Shown: positions 16,175 to 24,799, counted from the stretch's first letter. The stretch is 56,001 nucleotides of DNA from JAYVJM01 sp043769275 (GCA_043769275.1 JAYVJM010000007.1:1-56001), one strand, 5' to 3'. A program made the numbers and translations. Notes: generated by a model from the sequence alone, not told the origin.

Positions 16175-17623
16175 CTATCGAAAACCACTCGGCGGCTTCA
16201 TGCCGCCGCCCAGCCTGTTTATCATGCCAGCACCTAATCCACCCGCGCTTGGCATTCCAGGAATGCTGCCACCTGCGCCGCCCAGTTGGCTGGACAAGCC
16301 GCGCATCATATTGGTCATGCCTTTGCCGCCTTTCATTTTCTTCATCATTTTGGACATTTGTTTGTGCTGTTTGAGCAGTCGATTTAAATCTTGTATCTGC
16401 GTGCCAGAGCCAACAGTGATGCGTCGTTTGCGTGAGCCGTTCAGAATGTCTGGGTCGCGGCGTTCGGCGGGGGTCATAGAGTTGATGATAGCCGTCATGC
16501 ATTTGAACTGTTTAATGCTGGCATCGTTTTGGGCAATTTGCGCCATTTGCCCCATTCCGGGCAATTTGTCTAATAAACCCGCCATGCCGCCCATATTTTG
16601 CATTTGCTGTAACTGGTCGCGCAAATCCTCTAGGTCGAAGCCTTTGCCCTTGTGAATTTTTTGTGCAAACTTTTCAGCTTTTACGCGGTCTATTTTTAGT
16701 TCTGCTTCTTCGATCAGCGATAAAACGTCGCCCATGCCGAGAATTCGTGAAGCGATACGATCGGGGTGAAACGGCTCCAGCGCGTCTGTTTTTTCACCCA
16801 CGCCGATAAATTTAATCGGTTTGCCGGTGACATGCCGCACGGACAGTGCCGCGCCGCCGCGTGTGTCGCCGTCGGCTTTAGTCAGAATGATGCCGGTCAA
16901 TGGCAGTGCTTCATTAAACGCTTTGGCAGTGTTTACTGCGTCTTGGCCGATCATCGCGTCGATCACGAACAGCGTTTCAATCGGGTTCAGCGCTTTGTGC
17001 AGCGCGCTGATTTCGCTCATCAGTTCGTCGTCGATATGCAGGCGACCGGCGGTATCGATAATCAACACATCGGCAAGTTGGCGTTTGGCGGCATCCACGG
17101 CTGCGATAGCAATATCGAGCGGTTTTTGTGTGATGTCACTGGCGAAAAATTTGGCGTTGACTTCAGTTGCCAGCGTTTCTAGCTGTCTGATAGCGGCGGG
17201 GCGGTACACATCCACACTCGCGACCATCACCGTTTTTTTTAGGCGTTCTTTTAGGTATTTTGCGAGTTTGGCGACGCTGGTGGTTTTGCCCGCACCTTGT
17301 AAACCGGCCATCAAAATAATGGCGGGTGGCGTGGTGGCGAGGTTTAGGCTCTCGTTGGCCGCGCCCATAACGGCGATCAGCTCATCCTGAACAATACGCA
17401 CAAATTGTTGGCCTGGGCTAAGGCTGCGGCTCACTTCTTGACCAATGGCGCGCTTGCGCACGGCCTCGACAAAGTCTTTCACGACAGGCAGGGCAACGTC
17501 TGCTTCTAGCAGTGCTTTGCGTACTTCGCGCAGTGCATCTTGAATGTTGTCGTCAGACAAACGGGCTTTGCCAGTAATGGAGCGCAGGGTGCCGGACAGT
17601 CGGTCGGTTAGATTCTCAAACAT
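16175..17623 (-). CDS. ffh: Signal recognition particle protein Ffh
   Basis: Ffh binds 4.5S RNA and signal sequences on the ribosome and, with FtsY, targets proteins to the inner membrane. The 482-residue protein has the N domain, a GTPase G domain (Walker A GLQGAGKTT, DTAGRLHID, TKADGD) and a methionine-rich M domain from about residue 325. The RNA-binding segment is GSRKRRITVGSGTQIQDLNRLL. The C-terminal tail is Gly/Met/Pro-rich and makes it longer than E. coli Ffh (453). The matching RNA gene ffs lies about 7 kb away in the same window. Confidence 0.97.
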   Translation of the reverse strand: MFENLTDRLSGTLRSITGKARLSDDNIQDALREVRKALLEADVALPVVKDFVEAVRKRAIGQEVSRSLSPGQQFVRIVQDELIAVMGAANESLNLATTPPAIILMAGLQGAGKTTSVAKLAKYLKERLKKTVMVASVDVYRPAAIRQLETLATEVNAKFFASDITQKPLDIAIAAVDAAKRQLADVLIIDTAGRLHIDDELMSEISALHKALNPIETLFVIDAMIGQDAVNTAKAFNEALPLTGIILTKADGDTRGGAALSVRHVTGKPIKFIGVGEKTDALEPFHPDRIASRILGMGDVLSLIEEAELKIDRVKAEKFAQKIHKGKGFDLEDLRDQLQQMQNMGGMAGLLDKLPGMGQMAQIAQNDASIKQFKCMTAIINSMTPAERRDPDILNGSRKRRITVGSGTQIQDLNRLLKQHKQMSKMMKKMKGGKGMTNMMRGLSSQLGGAGGSIPGMPSAGGLGAGMINRLGGGMKPPSGFR

Positions 17624-17712
17624 GGGAGGCCTGTATCAAAATCGGATATGAGGGGGAAGGCATCGAAACTAGCTCGACAGTATAAACAAAAACAGAGGCC
17701 AGCTAATTTTGC

Positions 17713-18681
17713 TCACAGTAGCTTTTTTAGGTGCATGACTAAGGTGTTGAAATGAGCAGCATCCAGGGTTATATCAAACACGTCGCGTATTTCGTCGGAT
17801 GTGGAATTAAACGCGATAGTTTTACCTGCGGCGTTGATAACAAATTTGTCGATATAGGCGCTTCCAACATAAACAGACTGAGCCGGTTCTATGCCATATA
17901 AGCTGCAAAGGTAGCGAATGGCATCAGCTTTGCGCTCTTGATCAAATGGCGTTGGGGTCATAGAGCGAATGATGCCATTGGCATCAAAGTGCGACCGGTT
18001 GATAAAAACTTGATCAAACAAAGTGCTGTAATCCGGTAGCAGTACATCTAGAAAAACATCAAGGCTGCCGGATACCAGCGCCAACTTAAATCCACTGTCG
18101 CGTAGTTCTTGTAGCCCTTCTCGTACGCCAGGAAATAGGGTGAATTTTCCAGCCAGCGCTTCCAGTTGCGCTCGTGTGATCTGATGACGGCGATAGATTT
18201 GACAGCACCATGAACACCAGCCTTCGTAAGACATTTGGCCAGTGTGAAAGAGTTTCAATCCTTTTTTGCGCAGCACGCTTTCTTTGCCCAGTAAGCCCCA
18301 CACCTCTTTCCATGAGAGTTGGTAGCCTTGTGTGAGCGTTTGATCCAGCGAGAAGCAAATTAAACGCGCACCATTCTGAATACTGGCTGTGGCAATCGGA
18401 TTGTGGAGATCAGGGCGATTAAAGTGAGCCGCATAGAAAATGCGTAATTCAGGCGCGATGACCTGCCCAGGTTGCAGCAAGATATCCGCCGATGTCTCAA
18501 GCTCAAAGCCGCGCACAATGCCTTCAATATTGCGGGCGCGTGGACGTTCTGTTTTGCCTGTTTCCCATAGGTGATACTGTTTTTTGTCTGGCGTGCCGCA
18601 GCGTTGTGCGGCTTCTTCTTGCGACCAACCATGCTGCAAACGCAGCCACAGTAGTTTTTCTTTGTAGAGTTTCCAGAGCAT
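17713..18681 (-). CDS. HTH-domain protein fused to a HAD-like domain with altered catalytic motifs
   Basis: Residues 1-60 form an XRE-type helix-turn-helix (LRLQHGWSQEEAAQRCG, then YHLWETGKTERP). Residues 105-300 form a SerB-like (HAD-IB) domain. In motif I, FSLDQTLT, the nucleophilic Asp is Ser111 while the second Asp (113) remains. Motif II Ser204 (LVSGSLD) and motif III Lys251 are kept. Motif IV reads VGSAYID instead of VGDxxND, so another metal ligand is lost. Phosphatase activity is therefore doubtful; the domain may sense a phospho-ligand and steer the HTH. I choose ATG 18681 over GTG 18696 because GGTGG precedes it. It lies upstream of ffh. I know of no named homologue. Confidence 0.78.
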   Translation of the reverse strand: MLWKLYKEKLLWLRLQHGWSQEEAAQRCGTPDKKQYHLWETGKTERPRARNIEGIVRGFELETSADILLQPGQVIAPELRIFYAAHFNRPDLHNPIATASIQNGARLICFSLDQTLTQGYQLSWKEVWGLLGKESVLRKKGLKLFHTGQMSYEGWCSWCCQIYRRHQITRAQLEALAGKFTLFPGVREGLQELRDSGFKLALVSGSLDVFLDVLLPDYSTLFDQVFINRSHFDANGIIRSMTPTPFDQERKADAIRYLCSLYGIEPAQSVYVGSAYIDKFVINAAGKTIAFNSTSDEIRDVFDITLDAAHFNTLVMHLKKLL

Positions 18682-18702
18682 AGGGCGAGTGTCCACCGAC
18701 GG

Positions 18703-18715
18703 CCAAGCCGCTTGG
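18703..18715. promoter_or_regulatory. Candidate operator upstream of the HTH-HAD gene
   Basis: CCAAG and CTTGG are exact inverse arms around CCG, 22-34 bases before the chosen ATG. A short symmetric site in this position would suit autoregulation by the XRE-type HTH, but a single copy is weak evidence. Confidence 0.25.
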
Positions 18716-18784
18716 TATTAGGGTCTGGGAGTATAACGCGCAAGTGGCGATGGCTTTGTCGTCGAAGTGGTGTTTTTATAAAGC

Positions 18785-20449
18785 CTATTTCTGTGTTTGA
18801 ATTGCCTCTGAAGGTGTGGCTTCTTCTGCCAGTAGGGCGGCAGTTTGTGCGGGGTCAACACGGTTAATCATCGGGCTAAAGGGTTGAATCGCATGGTTCA
18901 ACAAGGGCATTAATTGGTCTTTCCATGTGAGATCGCACTGCAAAAACTGCATTGTTTTTTCTGCGATAGCGGGCAGAACGGGCTGTAAATAAATCATTAA
19001 AACGCGGAATAAATTCAAGCCCAGCGAGCACACATCAATCATCTGTTGCTGCTGGTCTTCTTGTTTTGCAAGTTTCCACGGGGCTTTGTCGTTGATATAT
19101 AAGTTGGCATCGTCGGCCAGTGCCATAATTTCACGGATGGCGCGGCTGTATTCACGGTTGTCATAGCTCGTGGCAATGGACTGGCTTGCATCAACAAATA
19201 GTTGCCACAAGGCAGGATTTTCAAGGGTGTTTGATAGCGTGCCGCCACTTTTAGTAATGAATCCGGCGCAGCGACTGGCGATATTGACGAGCTTCCCTAC
19301 TAAATCTGAATTCACGCGCTGGGTAAAATCATCGAAATTTAAGTCGATATCATCGACACCGCTGCCAAGTTTTGCAGCAAAGTAGTAACGCACATATTCC
19401 GGATTCAAATGTTTGAGGTAGCTGCCGGCGCGAATAAACGTGCCGCGCGATTTCGACATTTTTTTGCCGTCAACGGTTAAAAAGCCATGCGCGTGTACTT
19501 TTGTTGGTGTGCGAAAGCCAGAGTTTTTTAGCAAAGCAGGCCAAAAAAGCGCGTGAAAATTGATGATGTCTTTGCCGATAAAGTGATGCAGTTCTGCTTT
19601 GGAACTTTCTTGCCAGTAATCATCAAAGTTCAGATTGTTTTTTTTGCAGTAGTGTTTACAGCTCGCCATGTAACCAATGGGCGCATCAAGCCACACATAA
19701 AAATATTTCCCAGGCGCTTCAGGAATTTCAAAGCCGAAATACGGCGCGTCGCGTGAAATATCCCAAGCCTGCAAACCGCTGTCTAGCCACTCTGCAAGTT
19801 TGTTTGCGACTTCTTCTTGAAGGTGTCCGGCGCGCGTCCACTTTTTGAGAAAAGCGGTACAGGCTGGCAGGTCAAAGAAATAGTGCTCTGATTTTTTTGC
19901 AATGGGTTTTGTGCCAGAAACAACGGATACGGGGTTAATTAAATCCATCGGTGCATATGTGGCACCACAGGCTTCACAATTGTCGCCGTACTGATCCTCT
20001 GCTTTACATTTTGGACAGCCGCCTTTGATGTAACGGTCCGCTAAAAATAGGTTTTTCTCTGGATCAAATGCCTGTGTAATTTCTTTGCGAATGATCAGGT
20101 TTTTGTCGTGTACTCGCTGGTAAATCAGCTCGCTGTAGCTTTTGTTTTCGGGTGAATGCGTGGAATAGTATTGATCGAATGCAATTAAAAAGCCGGCAAA
20201 ATCTCGCGTGTGTTCGATATGCACAGCAGCAATGAGCTGCTCGGCCGTCATCCCCATTTGTTCCGCCTTGAGCATAATGGCGGTGCCGTGAGTATCGTCT
20301 GCGCACATGTACAAGCACTGGTGGCCGCGTGCTTTTTGGAAGCGAACCCAGATGTCGGTTTGGATAGTTTCAAGCAGGTGGCCTAAGTGTAAAGACCCGT
20401 TGGCATAGGGTAGGGCACTGGTAACAAGGATGTTGCGAGGGCTACTCAT
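18785..20449 (-). CDS. metG: Methionyl-tRNA synthetase
   Basis: MetRS charges tRNA-Met. The class I HIGH-type motif is HLGHLL near residue 21, and KMSKSRGTF is the second. The four-cysteine zinc knuckle is CPKC ... CEAC in the connective domain. The length, 554 residues, is shorter than E. coli MetG (677) because the protein ends soon after the anticodon-binding helical domain; the C-terminal Trbp111-like dimerisation/tRNA-binding domain is missing. Such short, monomeric-type MetRS forms exist. The gene is divergent from dcd, a common neighbourhood. Confidence 0.96.
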   Translation of the reverse strand: MSSPRNILVTSALPYANGSLHLGHLLETIQTDIWVRFQKARGHQCLYMCADDTHGTAIMLKAEQMGMTAEQLIAAVHIEHTRDFAGFLIAFDQYYSTHSPENKSYSELIYQRVHDKNLIIRKEITQAFDPEKNLFLADRYIKGGCPKCKAEDQYGDNCEACGATYAPMDLINPVSVVSGTKPIAKKSEHYFFDLPACTAFLKKWTRAGHLQEEVANKLAEWLDSGLQAWDISRDAPYFGFEIPEAPGKYFYVWLDAPIGYMASCKHYCKKNNLNFDDYWQESSKAELHHFIGKDIINFHALFWPALLKNSGFRTPTKVHAHGFLTVDGKKMSKSRGTFIRAGSYLKHLNPEYVRYYFAAKLGSGVDDIDLNFDDFTQRVNSDLVGKLVNIASRCAGFITKSGGTLSNTLENPALWQLFVDASQSIATSYDNREYSRAIREIMALADDANLYINDKAPWKLAKQEDQQQQMIDVCSLGLNLFRVLMIYLQPVLPAIAEKTMQFLQCDLTWKDQLMPLLNHAIQPFSPMINRVDPAQTAALLAEEATPSEAIQTQK

Positions 20450-20503
20450 GGATGTTTTTTCTGCCTTAAATTGTGGCGCGAACTATAGCGGCTTGACAGT
20501 GTT

Positions 20504-20532
20504 TTTTCATCTCTAGGGCTTTCGGCTAGTAT
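20504..20532 (+). promoter_or_regulatory. Candidate dcd promoter
   Basis: TTTTCA (20504-20509) and TAGTAT (20527-20532) are separated by 17 bases, and a GC-rich segment (GCCGGCC) follows. A perfect TTGACA at 20493 is not correctly spaced for this -10. Confidence 0.35.
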
Positions 20533-20566
20533 GCCGGCCTTTAAAAGAGCGTAAAAAGGGTACTTT

Positions 20567-21136
20567 ATGGCAATTAAGGCAGATAAATGGATTAAACGTA
20601 TGGCTTTGGAAAACGGCATGATCGAGCCATTCGAGATGAGCCAAGTGCGTGAGCCTTCGCCTGGCAAGCGCGTAATTTCTTACGGCACATCCAGCTACGG
20701 TTACGATGTGCGCTGTGCGGATGAATTCAAAATCTTTACGAATGTGCATTCAATTACGGTCGACCCGAAAAATTTTGATGAAAAAAGCTTTGTCGATGTC
20801 AAAAGCGATGTCTGCATTATTCCGCCCAATTCGTTCGTGTTGGCACATACCGTGGAGTATTTTCGTATACCGCGCAGCGTGTTGACGATTTGCTTGGGAA
20901 AATCTACTTATGCGCGCTGCGGGATTATCGTTAACGTCACGCCTTTAGAGCCAGAGTGGGAAGGGCATGTGACACTGGAGTTTTCCAACACCACGAATTT
21001 GCCTGCAAAAATTTACGCCAATGAGGGTGTGGCGCAGATGTTGTTTTTTGAATCGGATGAGGTTTGTGATGTGTCATATCGTGACCGCGGTGGAAAATAT
21101 CAGGGGCAGCGCGGGGTAACTTTGCCGCGCGCCTGA
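20567..21136 (+). CDS. dcd: dCTP deaminase
   Basis: Dcd deaminates dCTP to dUTP, the main route to dTMP in many gammaproteobacteria. The 189-residue protein is close to the Pseudomonas enzyme: SSYGYDVRCA, KSFVDVKSDVCIIPPNSF, GKSTYARCGIIVNVTPLEPEWEGHVTLE and the C-terminal GKYQGQRGVTLP lid. The catalytic Glu lies in PEWEGHVTLE. AAGGG stands 6 bases before ATG 20567. It is divergent from metG. The DUF179 or mrp genes often near metG-dcd are absent. Confidence 0.98.
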   Translation: MAIKADKWIKRMALENGMIEPFEMSQVREPSPGKRVISYGTSSYGYDVRCADEFKIFTNVHSITVDPKNFDEKSFVDVKSDVCIIPPNSFVLAHTVEYFRIPRSVLTICLGKSTYARCGIIVNVTPLEPEWEGHVTLEFSNTTNLPAKIYANEGVAQMLFFESDEVCDVSYRDRGGKYQGQRGVTLPRA

Positions 21137-21281
21137 ATTGGCAAAAGATTATTAGTCGTTCTTTTTAGAAGAAAAAAAACTAACGCTTTTCTCTGTGTGA
21201 ACCACACTTTGAGTACCTTTAAGCCTTTTGTTGCCGGTTTGGCGACACGCTGGCTGTGTGTATTTCCAGAGGAAGGATCTT

Positions 21282-22706
21282 ATGCGGAAGGCATTGCTGG
21301 TGCTGTCCATACTCACAAGTACTTTGGCGTATGCAAGACAGCCGACGCACGACAACTTAAGTGCGCAATTTGACACCCACTCCGACGAAACAGATGTGCC
21401 AAGCCAAGCCTATCAAGACGTTACCTCTGACGAGGGACCGATGTCTGAGGAGGAAGTTCTGCGTGCTTATGAAGAAGAAAAAGCCGCAGAGCAAGGCTTG
21501 TGGATATTTGACAAAGTATCGAAAGTTTTTGATAAGCCATATACCTATGTTCGTTGCCATTATCGCCAAGACCCAAGCCCTCGAAATCCGCAAACTGTCT
21601 ACACATGGGCAAAAGATGCGAATGGAAAAGATTATAAGCTGTATGGAGCTTGGGTTTACGGTAAGTCAAAACTGCCCAATAACGCTATGTTTTTTACCGA
21701 CATAAGTCATCATCGTCTTGAGGATATTTGTCGTAACACGCTGAAATCAAAAGGTCTTCCTGGAGATAGGCAGGTAGAGCTTATTGCTGCTGGAAATAAT
21801 GCACTGTCATACGATAGCCAGATATGGAGCCAAGATATTGAAAATCAGCCGCACAAAATGAATCGTTTTGTGGTGTTTGGCGACAGCCTGTCTGACGATC
21901 ACAACATGTTTAATAATTCAAACTGGTTGCTTCCGAATCGCCAAACATGGTCTGGGGGGCGTTTCGCTAATGGGCGTGTATGGTCTGAAGTCGTCGCAGA
22001 TGCTTTTGATTTGCCTATGAATAACTGGGCAATGGGGGGGGCTGCCACTACAACATACAAAAGTCTTGTCCAAGGCTTGAGCCAGCAGGTTGATTCATTC
22101 GCAGGCTATATAAAATCAGCAAAAAACTATCAGCCCCAAAATACATTGTTTGCTGTGTGGATAGGTGCAAATGATTTAAATAATGGCTTTACGGTTGATA
22201 AGATGATGCGCTATCTAAGGTCTTCAATGGAGCATCTTGTCTCGCTGGGGGCGCGTGATATTTTGCTGTTAAATTTACCGGATATTTCGCGTGCGCCTTC
22301 TTTTAAGATAAAAAAAGGCCGTGAGCGGCTGGATATGTCGAATAAGGTAAAAGAGTACAATCGACAAATGGCTAAGATGGTTGATGAGCTTAGGCAAAAG
22401 TACAGATCGCGAGGATTGGAAATTCACTTTTTTGATGCCTATAAGCTCTTCGATCAGCTACTTGATAGCCCTGCGCAGTATGGCATGACCAATGTGAGTC
22501 AATCTTGTCTTGACCTGCCTTCTGGTGCTCCGACGCTTTACTTAAAGACGCAAAAGCTGCGTTCAGAATGCTACAACCCGAAGCTCTTTGCTTTTTGGGA
22601 TTTACAGCATCCAACTGAGCAGACGCATTGGCTACTGGCAGAAAATATCATCGACTTTTTGGTCGGGGGTGGTTTGTCTCGCCCAAAGCCTGACTATCAG
22701 TTTTGA
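21282..22706 (+). CDS. Secreted GDSL/SGNH phospholipase of the thermolabile-hemolysin (TLH/lecithinase) type
   Basis: The start at ATG 21282 is fixed by GAGGAAGG upstream and a signal peptide (MRKALLVLSILTSTLAYA). The 474-residue protein has an N-terminal TLH-like domain (YTYVRCHYR near 87-95, with WVYGKSKLPNNAMFFTD later) and a C-terminal SGNH hydrolase. GDSLSD gives Ser202, MGGA the block II Gly, GAND gives Asn298, and FWDLQHPT gives Asp440 and His443. Vibrio TLH and related glycerophospholipid:cholesterol acyltransferases cleave phospholipids outside the cell. An 8-G run (22034-22041) encodes the MGGA loop. It is convergent with ybaB; the type II secretion genes in the window are a plausible export route. 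Confidence 0.88.
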   Translation: MRKALLVLSILTSTLAYARQPTHDNLSAQFDTHSDETDVPSQAYQDVTSDEGPMSEEEVLRAYEEEKAAEQGLWIFDKVSKVFDKPYTYVRCHYRQDPSPRNPQTVYTWAKDANGKDYKLYGAWVYGKSKLPNNAMFFTDISHHRLEDICRNTLKSKGLPGDRQVELIAAGNNALSYDSQIWSQDIENQPHKMNRFVVFGDSLSDDHNMFNNSNWLLPNRQTWSGGRFANGRVWSEVVADAFDLPMNNWAMGGAATTTYKSLVQGLSQQVDSFAGYIKSAKNYQPQNTLFAVWIGANDLNNGFTVDKMMRYLRSSMEHLVSLGARDILLLNLPDISRAPSFKIKKGRERLDMSNKVKEYNRQMAKMVDELRQKYRSRGLEIHFFDAYKLFDQLLDSPAQYGMTNVSQSCLDLPSGAPTLYLKTQKLRSECYNPKLFAFWDLQHPTEQTHWLLAENIIDFLVGGGLSRPKPDYQF

Positions 22707-22760
22707 TCTTATGTTAGGCGTGCCGCGTTGTTATTTTCGGATACCCCTTTTGCATGCGCG

Positions 22761-23087
22761 TCAAAATGGCATTTTGAAACCGGAGGGCAGTTGTAAGCCG
22801 CCGGTCACATTGGCCATTTTATCTTGCTGCGTATTTTCGACTTTACGCACGGCATCATTCATCGCTGCTGCGAGCAAATCTTCCAGCAGCTCTTTTTCTT
22901 CTTTCATTAGGCTGGGGTCTATGCTGACACTCCGCACATCGTGGCGGCCTGTCATTTGTACTTTCACTAATCCTGCGCCAGCTTCACCTGTGACTTCCAG
23001 CTTCGCTGTTTCTTCTTGCAGTTGCTGCATTTTTTCCTGCATGGCCTGTGCTTGCTTCATTAGGTCGTTGATATTGCCTAGTTTCAT
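22761..23087 (-). CDS. ybaB: YbaB/EbfC nucleoid-associated protein
   Basis: EbfC-family proteins are small dimeric DNA-binding proteins that coat the nucleoid. The 108-residue protein has the usual start MKLGNINDLMKQAQAMQEKMQ, then MTGRHDVRSVSIDPSLM and the LLAAAMNDAVRKVE helix. Its ATG overlaps the dnaX stop as ATGA, so translation is coupled. In most gammaproteobacteria recR follows; here the gene ends 55 bases before the convergent lipase gene and recR is absent. Confidence 0.96.
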   Translation of the reverse strand: MKLGNINDLMKQAQAMQEKMQQLQEETAKLEVTGEAGAGLVKVQMTGRHDVRSVSIDPSLMKEEKELLEDLLAAAMNDAVRKVENTQQDKMANVTGGLQLPSGFKMPF

Positions 23088-24769
23088 GCTATTTGTTCTC
23101 GAATAGGTTGGGATGCTATCGGTTTAAGCGTGGCTTGCATGGGCTCTGTTTGTGTTGTTGTTATACTGCTTTCAATAATGAGACCAGAAAAACTTTGAAT
23201 GAGTGCTTGTACGGTTGGGTCGTTGCGAAAACTGGATTCGGCATTACCTTGCAATTGTGCGCGCTTTTGCTGTTGGTGCTGGTGGGGCGTGATGGTGGTC
23301 GGTGTGCCCGTCGCGATGGTGACTGTGCAGTTTTGCCCTAGATATAGTTTCAGTGCGTCAGTCAGTCGTTGGGCGTGTGATTCGTCGTAAAGCCCTGCAT
23401 GTTCTTTTTCTAGGGTAAACAAAAAATGTGAGCCATCAACACGGTCTAAACAGCAATGCGCCGCCGTATTGCGAATTACGCCGGCCAGCGGGATGTGTTG
23501 CCAAAGAGCGGGCCAATTCTCTGTTGTGATCGCGCTGTTGGGTGCTGTGTGTATAAAAATAGGTTCTGGCGGTGGTGCGTTGACTGCCGCAGGCGCTGGA
23601 GGCATCAGCTCAGTTTTTTTTTTCTCAATAGCCGGTTGCGCGTGCGCGACAGTGTTTGCTTCAAGTGTCTCAAAGCTCAGAACCCCTTGCGGCTTAAATG
23701 TCAGCATGCGCAATAGTGCCATTTCAAAACCCATGCGTAAATCAGGCGAAAAAGGCATGTCACGTTGCGCATTGAGGCCAATCTGATAATACAGTTGCAC
23801 ATCTTCTGCACTCAGAGAGCCTGCTAGATGTTGTAGGCGGTCGCGCTCGTCTGGCGTTTGCTCAAGCGCAGAAGGTACCGCTTGGACAATGGCTATACGG
23901 TGGAGCAATCCAAGCAGTTCTTCTAAAGCACCGTTGTAATCGGGGTTTTGTTCGGCAAGCTGCGCCACAGATGCCAGCATGGCTTGCGTGTCATTAGCAA
24001 TAATGGCATCTAACAGTGGATGAATTAAGCGGCGATCCAGCGTGCCAAGCATCTCGCGCACTGCTGTCTCAGCCACTCGCTCACCACCAAAGGCGATAGC
24101 CTGATCGGTGAGTGAGAGCGCGTCACGCATGCTGCCGTCGGCAGCGCGAGCCAACAGCCACAAAGCGATCTCGTCGAATGGCAGTATTTCTTGTGTAAGT
24201 ACTGTGCGTAGATAATCTACGATTTTTTCTGGCGGTAAATTTTTAAGATTAAATTGCAGGCAGCGTGATAGCACTGTTACCGGCAGCTTGTGCGGGTCGG
24301 TGGTGGCCAGCAGGAATTTGACGTGTGCGGGCGGCTCTTCCAATGTTTTCAGCAGCGCGTTAAAGCTGCTGGTGGAAAGCATGTGGACTTCATCGATTAA
24401 GTAGACTTTAAAGCGGCCGCGTGATGGGAGATATTGCACGTTGTCGAGAATATCTCTGGTGTCTTCAACTTTGGTGCGTGAGGCAGCGTCAATTTCAATC
24501 AAATCAACAAATCGACCTTCGGTGATTTCACGGCAAGCACTGCATTCGCCGCAAGGGACGGAACTGATGCCCGTTTCACAATTCAGACATTTTGCCAATA
24601 TGCGTGCAATTGTGGTTTTCCCAACACCCCGAGTTCCGGTGAATAAGTAGGCGTGGTGCAGGCGATTGTTATCGAGGGCGTTGATAAGTGCTTGTAATAC
24701 GTGAGTCTGCCCCGCCATGTCGCGGAAGCTCTGAGGACGCCATTTCCGTGCGAGAACCTGATAGCTCAT
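23084..24769 (-). CDS. dnaX: DNA polymerase III subunits gamma and tau
   Basis: Tau is the clamp-loader ATPase that also couples polymerases to the helicase. From ATG 24769 (MSYQVLARKWRP; an in-frame ATG at 24784 adds five residues) the product has 561 residues. Walker A is GTRGVGKTT (44-52), the zinc module CLNCETG ... CGECSAC follows, then DEVHML (126-131) and the sensor SRC. At codons 383-385 the mRNA has ten consecutive A bases. A one-base slip there gives Asn and then TGA at once, which would make a gamma form of 386 residues ending before the tau-specific domains. It is downstream of ffs and coupled to ybaB. Confidence 0.97.
   Translation of the reverse strand: MSYQVLARKWRPQSFRDMAGQTHVLQALINALDNNRLHHAYLFTGTRGVGKTTIARILAKCLNCETGISSVPCGECSACREITEGRFVDLIEIDAASRTKVEDTRDILDNVQYLPSRGRFKVYLIDEVHMLSTSSFNALLKTLEEPPAHVKFLLATTDPHKLPVTVLSRCLQFNLKNLPPEKIVDYLRTVLTQEILPFDEIALWLLARAADGSMRDALSLTDQAIAFGGERVAETAVREMLGTLDRRLIHPLLDAIIANDTQAMLASVAQLAEQNPDYNGALEELLGLLHRIAIVQAVPSALEQTPDERDRLQHLAGSLSAEDVQLYYQIGLNAQRDMPFSPDLRMGFEMALLRMLTFKPQGVLSFETLEANTVAHAQPAIEKKKTELMPPAPAAVNAPPPEPIFIHTAPNSAITTENWPALWQHIPLAGVIRNTAAHCCLDRVDGSHFLFTLEKEHAGLYDESHAQRLTDALKLYLGQNCTVTIATGTPTTITPHQHQQQKRAQLQGNAESSFRNDPTVQALIQSFSGLIIESSITTTQTEPMQATLKPIASQPIREQIA
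23614..23623 (-). promoter_or_regulatory. A10 slippery run for dnaX gamma/tau
   Basis: In the minus-strand mRNA, GAG is followed by ten A, then CTGAG. The zero frame reads Glu-Lys-Lys-Lys-Thr-Glu. The -1 frame (or insertion of one A) reads Lys-Asn-stop, with TGA at 23612-23610. E. coli uses ribosomal frameshifting at AAAAAAG and Thermus uses transcript slippage on A9. No upstream Shine-Dalgarno-like stimulator is seen here, so slippage on RNA is more likely. Confidence 0.6.
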
Positions 24770-24799
24770 GAATGTGGGCTTCACGCCATATTAAGTTTG

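Noticed and set aside
20493..20498. Perfect TTGACA upstream of dcd
   Set aside because: No -10-like hexamer lies 16-18 bases downstream; a better-spaced pair was found at 20504-20532.
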